Positions 19,072-28,426 of a stretch of DNA of 64,000 nt are shown here, piece by piece. The notes under the pieces were generated by a model that saw only the letters and a program-made list of their open reading frames with translations, was not told where the DNA came from and made no database searches. Position 1 is the stretch's first letter. Each line of letters opens with the position of its first letter. Source of the DNA: Flavobacterium sufflavum (GTDB taxonomy: Bacteria; Bacteroidota; Bacteroidia; Flavobacteriales; Flavobacteriaceae); assembly GCF_004016525.1 (NCBI RefSeq), contig NZ_SACJ01000001.1, positions 62,001-126,000 on the forward strand, read 5' to 3'. Made by a program: the position numbers and the translations under genes.

Positions 19072-20655
19072 ATGAAATTAAAAACAATAGCAGCATTCAG
19101 TTTAGCAATTGCAACATTATTTTCTTGCAACACAAAGAAAAACCTAAACAATCCAACTTCATCTGTAAACATTCCAACAGAAAATGAAGTTGGCGTAAAA
19201 ATGCTGACCTCCGAAATCAAAGCGGTAAAAGCCCCTTTTAAAACTATCCAGTTTACAAAACCAACTTTCCCTTCGGAAAAAATTACATTGGCACTTTCTA
19301 CAACAGAAATAAACACTTATACAATTCAAAAAGCCATTGACCAATTAAGTACCAAAGGAGGAGGGACTATTGTAGTACCCAATGGGAAATGGTTAACAGG
19401 AAGAATTCAACTGAAAGACAACATCAATTTTCATTTAGACAATGAAGCCCAGTTAGTTTTTAGCGGCGAAATAAAAGATTTCCTTCCTGTAGTTTTTACC
19501 CGTGTCGAAGGAATCGAAGTCATGTCACTAGGAGCCTGTATTTATGCCAATGGTGCTACTAATATTGCAATAACCGGAAACGGAAAATTGATAGGCCCTC
19601 AAAAAGGTTCTATTCGTGACAACATCTTAACAAAAGACGTGATTGACAATGTGATTAATCCTAACACCCCTGTAGCAGAACGAATTGTTGACGGAACGAA
19701 ACAGGACTGGATTTTCCCTCCAATGTTTATTTCGCCTATCAATTGTAAAAAAGTGTATATCGAAGGAGTTTCTCTGGAAAATACCGCTTTTTGGAATATT
19801 GTCCCTATTTACTGTGACAATGTAATTATCCGCGGTGTTACTGTTAATTCAGTCGAAACAGCCCGCGGTGACGGAATTGACATTGAATCCAGCAAAAATG
19901 TATTGATTGAATATTGTAATTTAAGTACCGGCGACGATTGTTTTACGATGAAAGCTGGAAGAGGTGAAGACGGGATCAGAGTAAACAAATCTACTGAAAA
20001 CGTAGTGGTTCGTTATTGCTTAGCCCTGGAAGGACATGGCGGGATTACCTGTGGAAGTGAAACAGCAGGAATGATTAAAAATCTATACGTTCACGATTGT
20101 GTCTTTAACAATTCCGGTGTTGGTATCCTCTTTAAAAGTCGAAGATCCCGTGGCGGTGGTGGAGAAAATCTTACTTATGAACGCATCCGAATGAATCTTA
20201 ACTTAACAGCCATCAAATGGGATATGTTAGGTGCTTCAGGCAGTGTGGGAGATCTCGCCGATCGATTACCGGCAAGAACCATCAATAAATTGACCCCAAA
20301 ATACCGCAATATTGCTATTAAAAATATTATTATAGAAAACTGCACCACTTTTGTAAAAGTTATAGGCATCCCTGAATCTCCGGTAAGCAATTTAACTATT
20401 GAAAATGCAACGGTAAACTGTTCCGATTTATTCCTTGTTCAGGACCTTAAAAACGCTGTTTTTAAAAACATTTCAATTACAGCAAAAAACAATATTTTAT
20501 CCCTTTTAGATTCTAAAAACATCCTGTTCAATCAAATTGATTTTAAAACAACTAATCCTCCAAAACTGGATATAAAAGGCACTCTTTCGGATTCAATCAT
20601 TATCCGTTCGAGCATCAATATGGAAGACACAAAATGGTTTTCGAACAAACATTAA
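19072..20655 (+). CDS. GH28 polygalacturonase-like lipoprotein
   Basis: A 527-residue beta-helix glycoside hydrolase with a lipoprotein signal (ATLFSCNTKK, Cys19). Residues ~85-115 show the usual N-terminal coil (GGGTIVVPNGKWLTGRIQLK). Catalytic segments are RGDGIDIESSKNVLIEYC, STGDDCFTMKAG (catalytic Asp pair near 287-288) and GHGGITCGSE (His near 322), the GH28 triad regions. It hydrolyses alpha-1,4-galacturonan or RG-I linkages; as a lipoprotein it is held at the outer membrane or periplasm rather than secreted free. It stands alone, divergent from GH105 and convergent with GH106, and ends at a strong terminator. Polygalacturonase versus rhamnogalacturonase cannot be decided by eye. Confidence 0.92.
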   Translation: MKLKTIAAFSLAIATLFSCNTKKNLNNPTSSVNIPTENEVGVKMLTSEIKAVKAPFKTIQFTKPTFPSEKITLALSTTEINTYTIQKAIDQLSTKGGGTIVVPNGKWLTGRIQLKDNINFHLDNEAQLVFSGEIKDFLPVVFTRVEGIEVMSLGACIYANGATNIAITGNGKLIGPQKGSIRDNILTKDVIDNVINPNTPVAERIVDGTKQDWIFPPMFISPINCKKVYIEGVSLENTAFWNIVPIYCDNVIIRGVTVNSVETARGDGIDIESSKNVLIEYCNLSTGDDCFTMKAGRGEDGIRVNKSTENVVVRYCLALEGHGGITCGSETAGMIKNLYVHDCVFNNSGVGILFKSRRSRGGGGENLTYERIRMNLNLTAIKWDMLGASGSVGDLADRLPARTINKLTPKYRNIAIKNIIIENCTTFVKVIGIPESPVSNLTIENATVNCSDLFLVQDLKNAVFKNISITAKNNILSLLDSKNILFNQIDFKTTNPPKLDIKGTLSDSIIIRSSINMEDTKWFSNKH

Positions 20656-20675
20656 ACCAGTCATTCATAAAACAA

Positions 20676-20713
20676 AAAAACTTCCCAAAACTCTAGTCTA
20701 GGGAAGTTTTTTT
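20676..20713. terminator. Bidirectional terminator between GH28 and GH106
   Basis: The stem AAAAACTTCCC/GGGAAGTTTTT is flanked by A and T runs and lies between two convergent genes, so it can serve both. Confidence 0.8.
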
Positions 20714-20737
20714 ATTGTAAAAAATTAAAAAAACTAT

Positions 20738-23464
20738 TTAATTCGTTTCATTTTTTAAAGGAGTAATTGAAACCGGACCTAACAATCCCGAAGGCATCGG
20801 TTTCCACTTAGTAGCATCAAATTTATTATAATCTTTATCTACCATATTGATTTCATAGAAAATTTTCCATTCTTTTCCTTTCTTTTCCAAGTCTATAATT
20901 CTATTTGCAGAAAGATTGGTCACCTGAACTTTCAACTCGTTTTTCCCTTTTTTAAGTTGCCCTAAATTAATTGTAAATGGCACCGACCAGGCATTTCCAA
21001 TATATTCACCATTCAACCAAATTTTAGCACTTTCTCTCACATCACCTAAATTCAATTTCCAATTATCAGCAGTCACTTTTGGTGCATCAAACTGCAAAGT
21101 GTACAAAGCTGTCCCTGAAAAAGCTTCCGTTTCAGGACTGATTTTAGTCCATGATTCTAAAGTGCTTACTTTGGCAGGAGCAGGCAAAGTTGGCCCTCCT
21201 TTTTCAAAAGTCAACTTCCAGTCTCCTTTTAGTACAATTGGTTCAGCCGCATCCTGATAATATTTCCAGAGCTTTTCTGAAGCTGTATTCTCCGTTTTAA
21301 GAATAAATGATTTTCCTGATTCTATGCGAAGTTTTACCAAAGTAGTTTGTCCCTCTTTCTTAACTATTGCATTTCCAACATTTCTAGTCAACGGATCTAA
21401 AACCAATACTTCTTTATTGGCTACAGCCAAAGGAACAAACCCTTCAATGGTTTTGGCAGTGTGATTTACCAGATAATAGATTTTCTCTCCATTTAAATCT
21501 CTTCTAATGAATTTCAAACCAGTTTTTACTAATGTTTCAGGCTGTTCATTTGCGTCAGCTAAAGCTTTAAACAAATCACTCACCGGACTCACAATAGCTT
21601 TATTTTCTGAAAGTAATGTTGCTAATTTTGTATTTTGAGCCTCATAATCTTTAAGTCCCGGAACCGATTTTGGCAAACCTTCAAAAATAATAGAAGCACC
21701 CGCTTTCTTTAAATCAATCAATTTCTCTAAAGTAGCCAAAGGCATTTTGTCACAATTTGGCACCACTAATGCTTTATAACTATTTCCAGGCAAAACTATC
21801 ATTCCGTCTTTTACTGTGGCTTGAGCAATAAAGTTGTCCGAAACAAAATCAACTCCATAACCATTTGCCATCAATTTTTTAGTCGTATCATAAAACGGAG
21901 TTCCATGCAACCATTCTTTCAACGAATGAATCTTAAACTGGAAAAATAAATTTCCTTCTAAGCTTTTCCCCCAAGTATCGTAAACTGGATAATACAATAA
22001 TGTTTCGTTATCTGGCTTCCCAGATTGTAACATCGATTGACAATTAGCAATATAATTGAACAATCCCGGAGCATCTTCCCAGATACTGTTATTGGCATTA
22101 AAATTCACCGAAGCATAGAATTGCCATCCCGGCCATTCCGCTTTTTTAGGCGAATAAGTAGAACCATGTAGAAAAATATGATTGACCCCGTTAAGTAACA
22201 AGTCCTCAGCTTCCGGTTTACATTGCGACAATGCCGTTTTAAAATGGTCTCTCAACCACGTAAAAGTTTCTGAAGAAGTCAATGGTTTTCCTGAAATATG
22301 TGCCGCCGAAGAAGAAAATTTTAACATCACAGGATCGGCATCACCATCTCTAATATCTTCTTTTTCACGTCTGAATCCCGGAATATCATAAGGCATAGAA
22401 CCAAAAGTTTCGCACTCTGGAATATCAGCCGAAGCATATAAATCAATTAAATTCCCTGGTGAACCGTGCGCTTGTAATTTCGTTTTATAGTTTTTAGAAT
22501 TCGCCCATTTCGTCCATGGCAAATCAAATTTATTCAACAACAAATCAGATATCGTTTCTCTATAATCGCTTTTTACTCTGTTTCCAACTTCAGAATCCTC
22601 TTTACTCAACAACTGAGGAAAGTATTTTTTTAAATCATAACCTCTTCGTTTTTCAAATTCCTGTAAAAACAATGGCGTAAAATCGGTTCCGTAAACTTCG
22701 TAGCTATCATTAAAAACAGCTCTCAACTTACCTTCAAATCCCACTAACGCTTTATCAAAAGGAACTACATAAGCATTAAGTGCTTCTTCTGAATAATGAT
22801 CTAAAGTATAGCCTTTTCCGCCTGGCGCAGCACGCTTAACCTGCTGACCCGTTTTCCCGGCAAAAACAGCATAAAGTGTATAATCAGTTTTTTTGGCTTT
22901 CCAGTTTAATACATTCCCTTTTAACTGGCTTGTCAAATCCTGATAAGAACCATCGGCACCATAAGCAGAAACAGCCAGTAATTGTGCAGGTACTTTCTCC
23001 TTTGCCGGATCTACATTTATTTCTTTATTGAATTGTTCGTTTTTTTTAACCTCATATTTTTCCACTACCAATTTAGTTGCTGCATGAGGAAGCGTAACCT
23101 GAGGTCCTCCATAAGGCCAACCTGTCCCAAGAACCATATCGACCTGCAAGCCTAAACTATCGGCAATTTTCACCGTGTAGCCCAGCATTTCCATATACTT
23201 TGGCGACAAATAATCAATAAAATTATTCTCTTCTCCTTTTACTCCATAAATAGGTGTTATTTCGACTCCTCCAATTCCGACTTTTTGAAAATCGATTAAA
23301 CTTGATTTCAAATTGGGTTTATCTACCGCATTTCCCATCCACCACCAGCGTGCCCATGGCTTGTTCACATTTTTGGTTTCAGGCCAGGCATTTGTTTGAG
23401 CCACACCATTTAAAGAAAATAGAATCCCGATAAAAAACGGAAGACAATTGTGTTTGATTTTCAT
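20738..23464 (-). CDS. GH106 alpha-L-rhamnosidase
   Basis: The chosen start gives 908 residues with the signal peptide MKIKHNCLPFFIGILFSLNG ending at VAQTNA. An upstream in-frame ATG (23506) adds 14 residues before a normal signal peptide and is rejected. Segments diagnostic of GH106 include VNKPWARWWWMGNAVDKPNL, GIGGVEITPIYGVKGE, VDMVLGTGWPYGGPQVTLP and the C-terminal jelly-roll ending GNAWSVPFTINLGQLKKGKN. The family hydrolyses terminal alpha-L-rhamnose, for example from RG-I oligosaccharides or side chains. The gene is monocistronic, with a CAGG-N6-CAGG site about 125 bases upstream. Confidence 0.92.
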   Translation of the reverse strand: MKIKHNCLPFFIGILFSLNGVAQTNAWPETKNVNKPWARWWWMGNAVDKPNLKSSLIDFQKVGIGGVEITPIYGVKGEENNFIDYLSPKYMEMLGYTVKIADSLGLQVDMVLGTGWPYGGPQVTLPHAATKLVVEKYEVKKNEQFNKEINVDPAKEKVPAQLLAVSAYGADGSYQDLTSQLKGNVLNWKAKKTDYTLYAVFAGKTGQQVKRAAPGGKGYTLDHYSEEALNAYVVPFDKALVGFEGKLRAVFNDSYEVYGTDFTPLFLQEFEKRRGYDLKKYFPQLLSKEDSEVGNRVKSDYRETISDLLLNKFDLPWTKWANSKNYKTKLQAHGSPGNLIDLYASADIPECETFGSMPYDIPGFRREKEDIRDGDADPVMLKFSSSAAHISGKPLTSSETFTWLRDHFKTALSQCKPEAEDLLLNGVNHIFLHGSTYSPKKAEWPGWQFYASVNFNANNSIWEDAPGLFNYIANCQSMLQSGKPDNETLLYYPVYDTWGKSLEGNLFFQFKIHSLKEWLHGTPFYDTTKKLMANGYGVDFVSDNFIAQATVKDGMIVLPGNSYKALVVPNCDKMPLATLEKLIDLKKAGASIIFEGLPKSVPGLKDYEAQNTKLATLLSENKAIVSPVSDLFKALADANEQPETLVKTGLKFIRRDLNGEKIYYLVNHTAKTIEGFVPLAVANKEVLVLDPLTRNVGNAIVKKEGQTTLVKLRIESGKSFILKTENTASEKLWKYYQDAAEPIVLKGDWKLTFEKGGPTLPAPAKVSTLESWTKISPETEAFSGTALYTLQFDAPKVTADNWKLNLGDVRESAKIWLNGEYIGNAWSVPFTINLGQLKKGKNELKVQVTNLSANRIIDLEKKGKEWKIFYEINMVDKDYNKFDATKWKPMPSGLLGPVSITPLKNETN

Positions 23465-23586
23465 TGATTTTATATTAAAATTATCTGGTTCGTAATCCAT
23501 CCTCAAACAGATTAGACCAAGTTTATTTAAAATTGATCTGATTATATTCAGAATATAAAATTATTAAAGATGACTTTCTAACGCAT

Positions 23587-23600
23587 CCTGTACCGTCCTG
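23587..23600 (-). promoter_or_regulatory. CAGG-N6-CAGG direct repeat upstream of GH106
   Basis: On the minus strand the sequence is CAGGACGGTACAGG, with the same 10-base period as upstream of susC and GH105. It points towards the GH106 gene. Confidence 0.5.
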
Positions 23601-23682
23601 TTGATACTACACAGCAAAACTCTTCTTTAGAAGACTCCAATTCATCAACAATAATGACCCATATCAAAATTGAAACTCACAA

Positions 23683-23718
23683 AAAACCCGTCTCGTTTTG
23701 AAAAACAAGACGGGTTTT
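23683..23718 (-). terminator. Terminator after dnaE
   Basis: The stem AAAACCCGTCT/AGACGGGTTTT has A and T flanks. It lies 20 bases past the dnaE stop on the minus strand. Confidence 0.85.
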
Positions 23719-23737
23719 ACACAGCTATTATAATTGA

Positions 23738-26700
23738 TTAATTCAACTTAAAATTCACCTGCATTTTTTCCAGTTCCTGTAACAATTCGGTCGAAATCTT
23801 AATTTTTAACTTTCTGCTCACCATACTCAGCTTAGTTACAACCTTAATTTCTTCAACCTCGGTAACCTGAACAGCCTTGTTTTCCGGCACATCCGAAGCC
23901 TCTACATCTTCATTTTCATCTTCAAAAACAACCTCTTCATTATCCTCCATAACAGGAGCCATCTCCACGAGTTTTTTTATTTTCTCTATCTCCATCACTT
24001 CAAAAGTCACCTGATTTTCTCCTTTATTTTCATTAAAAAGATGACTCAACTTGTGTATAAATTCAGGATACAAATCTTTTATGTTCAGCAATACGATTAG
24101 TTTTTTGGCGAAAGCCTCTAACACGTCCTGCAACTGTTTTATCTCTACAAACTGTAATCTTGGATCACCCTTTTTCCCTGTATCCTGATTCATCCAGCCT
24201 TCTTTCACCGTTAATTTCATAAAAGTAAAATTGTTCTGTATCAGGAAATGGCGAAATTTTAAATACTCTTCTCCAAAAATTCGAAACTCATAACTCTCAT
24301 CATAACCTTCCAGCGAAAACATCCCCCAGCCTTTACCATTCTTAGCCACACGATGCTGGACATTATTAATAATTCCGCCAAAAGTCAGCGTTTTCCCTAC
24401 ATAAGCCTCCAAGGTTTTAAGAGCTTCCAACTTAGCATTACAGAAATATTTCATTTCAAATCTAAAATCATCCAGTGGATGGCCAGAAATATAAATCCCT
24501 ACAACTTCTTTCTCTTTGGCTAACTTTTCCATTGTACTCCAGTCCTCACAAGGCGGAACTACGGGCTCAGCAATTTGTACTTCGCTGGCTTCACCAAACA
24601 AACTAACCTGAGACGAATTTTCATTCTCCTGGAATTTCGAACCATAACGCATGGCTTTTTCATAAAAGGTAATTCCGTCACCTTCATCATGAAAATATTG
24701 CGCACGGGTAGTTCCTTCAAAAGCATCAAAACCACCTGCCAAAGCTAAATTCTCAATCGCCTTTTTATTGGCGGCACGTAAATCAATTCGCTTAGCCAAA
24801 TCAAAAATGGATTTGTATTTTCCGTTTTTTCTGTTTTCCACAATGGTTTCAACCGCACCGGCTCCCACACCCTTGATGGCTCCCATTCCAAAACGAACCG
24901 CATAATCATCGTTTACGGTAAATTTATAATAAGATTCGTTCACACAAGGCCCTAAAACTTGCAATCCCATTCGCTTACATTCTTCCATAAAGAACGAAAC
25001 CTGTTTGATATCGTTCATGTTATTCGAAAGTACCGCTGCCATATATTCTGCCGGATAATGCGCTTTCAAATAAGCCGTTTGGTACGCAATCCAAGCATAA
25101 CAAGTGGAGTGCGATTTATTAAAAGCATAACTAGCAAAGGCTTCCCAGTCTTTCCAGATTTTTTCCAAAACCTTTGCGTCATGTCCTTTTGCCGAAGCTT
25201 GCTCGACAAATTTAGGTTTCATTTTATCCAGTACGTCCTTTTGTTTCTTACCCATCGCCTTACGCAAAACGTCGGCTTCACCTTTAGTAAAACCCGCTAA
25301 GGATTGGGACAAAAGCATCACCTGCTCTTGGTAAACCGTAATTCCGTAAGTTTCTCCAAGATATTCTTCACAGGCATCTAAATCATACACAATAGGCTCT
25401 TCCCCATTCTTTCTTCGAACGAAGGAAGGAATATACTCCAAAGGTCCCGGGCGATACAAGGCATTCATGGCAATCAAATCCCCAAAAACCGTCGGCTTCA
25501 AATCCTTCATGTATTTCTGCATTCCGGGTGACTCGTATTGGAAGATACCAACCGTTTCTCCTCTCTGGAACAGCTCGTATGTTTTGACATCGTCAATTGG
25601 AAAAGTATCGGGATCCAAATCGATTCCATTTCGATACTTCACCAGTTTTACGGTATCTTTTATCAAAGTCAGGGTCTTCAAGCCCAAGAAGTCCATTTTC
25701 AGCAATCCTGCACTTTCGGCAACCGAGTTATCAAACTGGGTTACATACAAATCCGAATCTTTGGCAGTGGTAACCGGAACGAAATTAGTAATATCCGAAG
25801 GCGTGATAATCACCCCACAGGCGTGAATACCTGTATTTCGCATCGACCCTTCCAGAATTTTTGCCTGCTGAATAGTTTCTCCTGCCAAATCATCTTCATT
25901 GGCAATGCCGATTAATTCTTTTACAAGTTCAAATTCATCAGCACCTTTTAATGCTTTTTTAACCTCATCTTCTGATTCAGAAAGGAAACGAGCCAGATTC
26001 CATTTTCCCGGCATCATCGCAGGAATCAACTTCGCTATTCTATCTGCTTCAAACAATGGTAAATCTAGTACACGAGCCGTATCACGAATAGCCGATTTAG
26101 TCGCCATTTTACCATAGGTAATAATTTGCGCCACCTGATTGGCTCCATATTTATTGATTACATAATCCATTACGCGACCACGACCTTCATCGTCAAAATC
26201 GATATCAATATCGGGCATGGACACACGATCAGGATTCAGGAAACGCTCAAAAAGCAAATCGTACTTAATTGGGTCGATATTAGTAATTCCCAAACAATAT
26301 GCCACGGCAGAGCCCGCAGCCGATCCACGGCCTGGCCCCACCGAAACATCCATTTTTCGAGCTTCGGCAATGAAATCCTGTACAATCAGGAAATAACCCG
26401 GATAACCAGAGTTTGAAATCGTCAATAATTCAAAATCCAATCGTTCCTGAATGCTAGGCGTAATTTCTTCATAGCGCCTTTTAGCTCCCTCCATCGTTAA
26501 ATGCCTTAAATAAGCATTTTCTCCACGAACACCATTATCTTTTTCATCTTCAGGATCAACAAATTCTTCAGGAATATCATATTTAGGAAGCAATACATCT
26601 CGATACAATGAGTAAATTTCGACCTTATCAACAATTTCCTGAATATTGATAATCGCATCAGGCAAATCGGCAAAGAGATTTTTCATTTCCTCTCCCGACT

Positions 26701-28276
26701 TATAATAATATTCCTGATTGGGCAATCCATATCTATACCCACGACCGCGACCTATAGGTGTTGCTTGCTTTTCACCATCTTTTACACACAATAAAATATC
26801 GTGTGCATTCGCATCTTGTTTATTTACATAGTAGGTATTATTGGTCGCAATTAATTTTACCTGATGCTTTTGCGCAAACTCAATCAGAGTTTTGTTCACC
26901 CTGTTTTCATCTTCCTGATTGTGACGCATCACTTCGAGATAGAAATCGTCTCCAAATTGCTCTTTCCACCAAATCAAGGCTTCTTCGGCTTGGTTTTCAC
27001 CAATGTTCAGAATTTTACTCGGAATTTCACCGTATAAATTCCCCGACAAAACCATGATGTCTTCTTTGTATTTTTCTACAACGTTTCTATCAATTCTTGG
27101 CACATAATAAAAACCATCCACATAAGCTATAGATGCCATTTTAGCCAAATTATGATAGCCTTTTTTATTTTTTGCCAATAAAACAACTTGGTAGCCATTG
27201 TCTTTTTTGGACTTATCTTGATGATTTTCGCAAATATTAAATTCGCAACCTACAATAGGTTTGATTTCGGTTTCTGTAGGTTCTTCCCCACTTTCAACCA
27301 AAGCTTTATTCTTGGCGGAAACCCCTTTATTGTGATTCATCACTGCACTCACAAAATGGAAAGCTCCCATCATGTTTCCTGTATCGGTCATTGCAACAGC
27401 AGGAAAACCATTTTTAGCTGTAACAGCCACCAAAGGCGCTATCCCGATAGTCGACTGTAAGACCGAAAACTGTGTATGATTGTGTAAGTGAGCAAATTTA
27501 GCTTCGTCCAAACCTTGCTTATCCGCATCCGAAATAATGGTTTGCGTTGTGGTTTGATCTACTTTTTGAAGCTGCTTTCTAATTTCGTCAGAAGCTGCTT
27601 TTAAATTGATATGCTTTAAACCGATAAGCTGAATTTCCTGCGGATTCTTTGCCTGAAAATCCTGAAAGTAAGAAGCCGGAACATCGAGTTCTTCCTTAGT
27701 AAAAACTTCTCTTTTGATTAATTCCAGAAAACAACGCGTAGTTGCCTCAACATCGGCAGTTGCATTGTGTGCTTCAGCAAAAGGGACATTGAATAAATAA
27801 CTATGTAATTCAGTTAGTGTAGGCAATTTAAATTTTCCTCCACGACCTCCCGGCAATTTCAATAAACTAGCGGTAACTTCGGTACAGGTATCCAAAACCG
27901 GCATGGAAGCCATTGGCGAATCAACCCCCATTCGATACAATTCGCAACCCATAATATTGACATCAAAACCCAGATTCTGACCTACAATAAATTTGGCTTT
28001 GCCTAAAGCGATATTAAATTTCTCCAAAACTTCGGCCAAAGGGATTCCTTCCGCCTCTGCTAACTCGGTCGAAATTCCATGAATACGTTCGGCATCATAG
28101 GGGATATTAAAACCTTCCGGTTTTACCAGATAATCCTGATGTTCGATAAGCTGTCCCATATCGTCATGCAGCTGCCAGGCAATTTGAATACAACGTGGCC
28201 AGTTAGCCGTATCGGTTATGGGCGCATCCCAACGCTTAGGTAATCCAGTAGTTTCGGTATCGAATATTAAGTACAT
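23738..28276 (-). CDS. dnaE: DNA polymerase III alpha subunit with fused N-terminal DEDDh exonuclease
   Basis: A 1512-residue replicative polymerase. Residues ~1-200 are an epsilon/DnaQ-like proofreading exonuclease starting LIFDTETTGLPKRWDAP, with VGQNLGFDVNIMG and AHNATADVEATTRCF as Exo II and III. A linker leads to the PHP domain (FAHLHNHTQFSVLQSTIGI, near 260). The polymerase core follows with GPGRGSAAGSAVAYCLGI and the catalytic aspartates in MPDIDIDFDDEGRGR (about 690). The helix-hairpin-helix region is near GAIKGVGAGAVETIVE and an OB-fold near TLTFGGIINNVQHR. An acidic C-terminal tail precedes the last ~40 residues. E. coli keeps these activities in two proteins; the fusion is, to my knowledge, common in Flavobacteriia. 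Its promoter and first ~41 codons are duplicated at 42774-42999. Confidence 0.96.
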   Translation of the reverse strand: MYLIFDTETTGLPKRWDAPITDTANWPRCIQIAWQLHDDMGQLIEHQDYLVKPEGFNIPYDAERIHGISTELAEAEGIPLAEVLEKFNIALGKAKFIVGQNLGFDVNIMGCELYRMGVDSPMASMPVLDTCTEVTASLLKLPGGRGGKFKLPTLTELHSYLFNVPFAEAHNATADVEATTRCFLELIKREVFTKEELDVPASYFQDFQAKNPQEIQLIGLKHINLKAASDEIRKQLQKVDQTTTQTIISDADKQGLDEAKFAHLHNHTQFSVLQSTIGIAPLVAVTAKNGFPAVAMTDTGNMMGAFHFVSAVMNHNKGVSAKNKALVESGEEPTETEIKPIVGCEFNICENHQDKSKKDNGYQVVLLAKNKKGYHNLAKMASIAYVDGFYYVPRIDRNVVEKYKEDIMVLSGNLYGEIPSKILNIGENQAEEALIWWKEQFGDDFYLEVMRHNQEDENRVNKTLIEFAQKHQVKLIATNNTYYVNKQDANAHDILLCVKDGEKQATPIGRGRGYRYGLPNQEYYYKSGEEMKNLFADLPDAIINIQEIVDKVEIYSLYRDVLLPKYDIPEEFVDPEDEKDNGVRGENAYLRHLTMEGAKRRYEEITPSIQERLDFELLTISNSGYPGYFLIVQDFIAEARKMDVSVGPGRGSAAGSAVAYCLGITNIDPIKYDLLFERFLNPDRVSMPDIDIDFDDEGRGRVMDYVINKYGANQVAQIITYGKMATKSAIRDTARVLDLPLFEADRIAKLIPAMMPGKWNLARFLSESEDEVKKALKGADEFELVKELIGIANEDDLAGETIQQAKILEGSMRNTGIHACGVIITPSDITNFVPVTTAKDSDLYVTQFDNSVAESAGLLKMDFLGLKTLTLIKDTVKLVKYRNGIDLDPDTFPIDDVKTYELFQRGETVGIFQYESPGMQKYMKDLKPTVFGDLIAMNALYRPGPLEYIPSFVRRKNGEEPIVYDLDACEEYLGETYGITVYQEQVMLLSQSLAGFTKGEADVLRKAMGKKQKDVLDKMKPKFVEQASAKGHDAKVLEKIWKDWEAFASYAFNKSHSTCYAWIAYQTAYLKAHYPAEYMAAVLSNNMNDIKQVSFFMEECKRMGLQVLGPCVNESYYKFTVNDDYAVRFGMGAIKGVGAGAVETIVENRKNGKYKSIFDLAKRIDLRAANKKAIENLALAGGFDAFEGTTRAQYFHDEGDGITFYEKAMRYGSKFQENENSSQVSLFGEASEVQIAEPVVPPCEDWSTMEKLAKEKEVVGIYISGHPLDDFRFEMKYFCNAKLEALKTLEAYVGKTLTFGGIINNVQHRVAKNGKGWGMFSLEGYDESYEFRIFGEEYLKFRHFLIQNNFTFMKLTVKEGWMNQDTGKKGDPRLQFVEIKQLQDVLEAFAKKLIVLLNIKDLYPEFIHKLSHLFNENKGENQVTFEVMEIEKIKKLVEMAPVMEDNEEVVFEDENEDVEASDVPENKAVQVTEVEEIKVVTKLSMVSRKLKIKISTELLQELEKMQVNFKLN

Positions 28277-28379
28277 AACTGTTTTTGAAGCATTTGCAAT
28301 TTATAAAAATTACAAAAATTGAATTTCAAATTTAGTTTTTTTTTAAGCCAATGAAAAGCGAAGTTATCAACAAAAAAAG
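28154..28379 (-). repeat. Left direct repeat: dnaE promoter and 5' end
   Basis: This segment aligns without gaps to 42774-42999 (offset 14620), with about 17 mismatches counted by hand. It covers the first ~41 codons of dnaE, its leader and its promoter. The two copies have the same orientation and bracket nine genes. Confidence 0.9.
28327..28334 (-). promoter_or_regulatory. Candidate dnaE promoter (-7 box)
   Basis: TAAATTTG on the minus strand matches TAnnTTTG and lies 51 bases before the dnaE ATG. Only a weak -33 region (TTTTCATTGG) is present. The duplicated copy keeps a matching TAATTTTG. Confidence 0.5.
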
Positions 28380-28404
28380 GTCTTGATAATTAATCAAGAC
28401 CTTT
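28376..28404 (-). terminator. Terminator after the outer-membrane barrel gene
   Basis: The perfect stem AAAGGTCTTGAT/ATCAAGACCTTT has a 5-base loop. On the minus strand it is followed by TTTTTGTTG. It lies 23 bases past the stop and abuts the dnaE repeat. Confidence 0.85.
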
Positions 28405-28426
28405 CATACAAATTTAAAAAATAGGC

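Noticed and set aside
23465..23506. Upstream ATG adding MRMDYEPDNFNIKS to the GH106 protein
   Set aside because: It places 14 polar residues before a normal signal peptide; the ATG at 23464 fits an exported enzyme.
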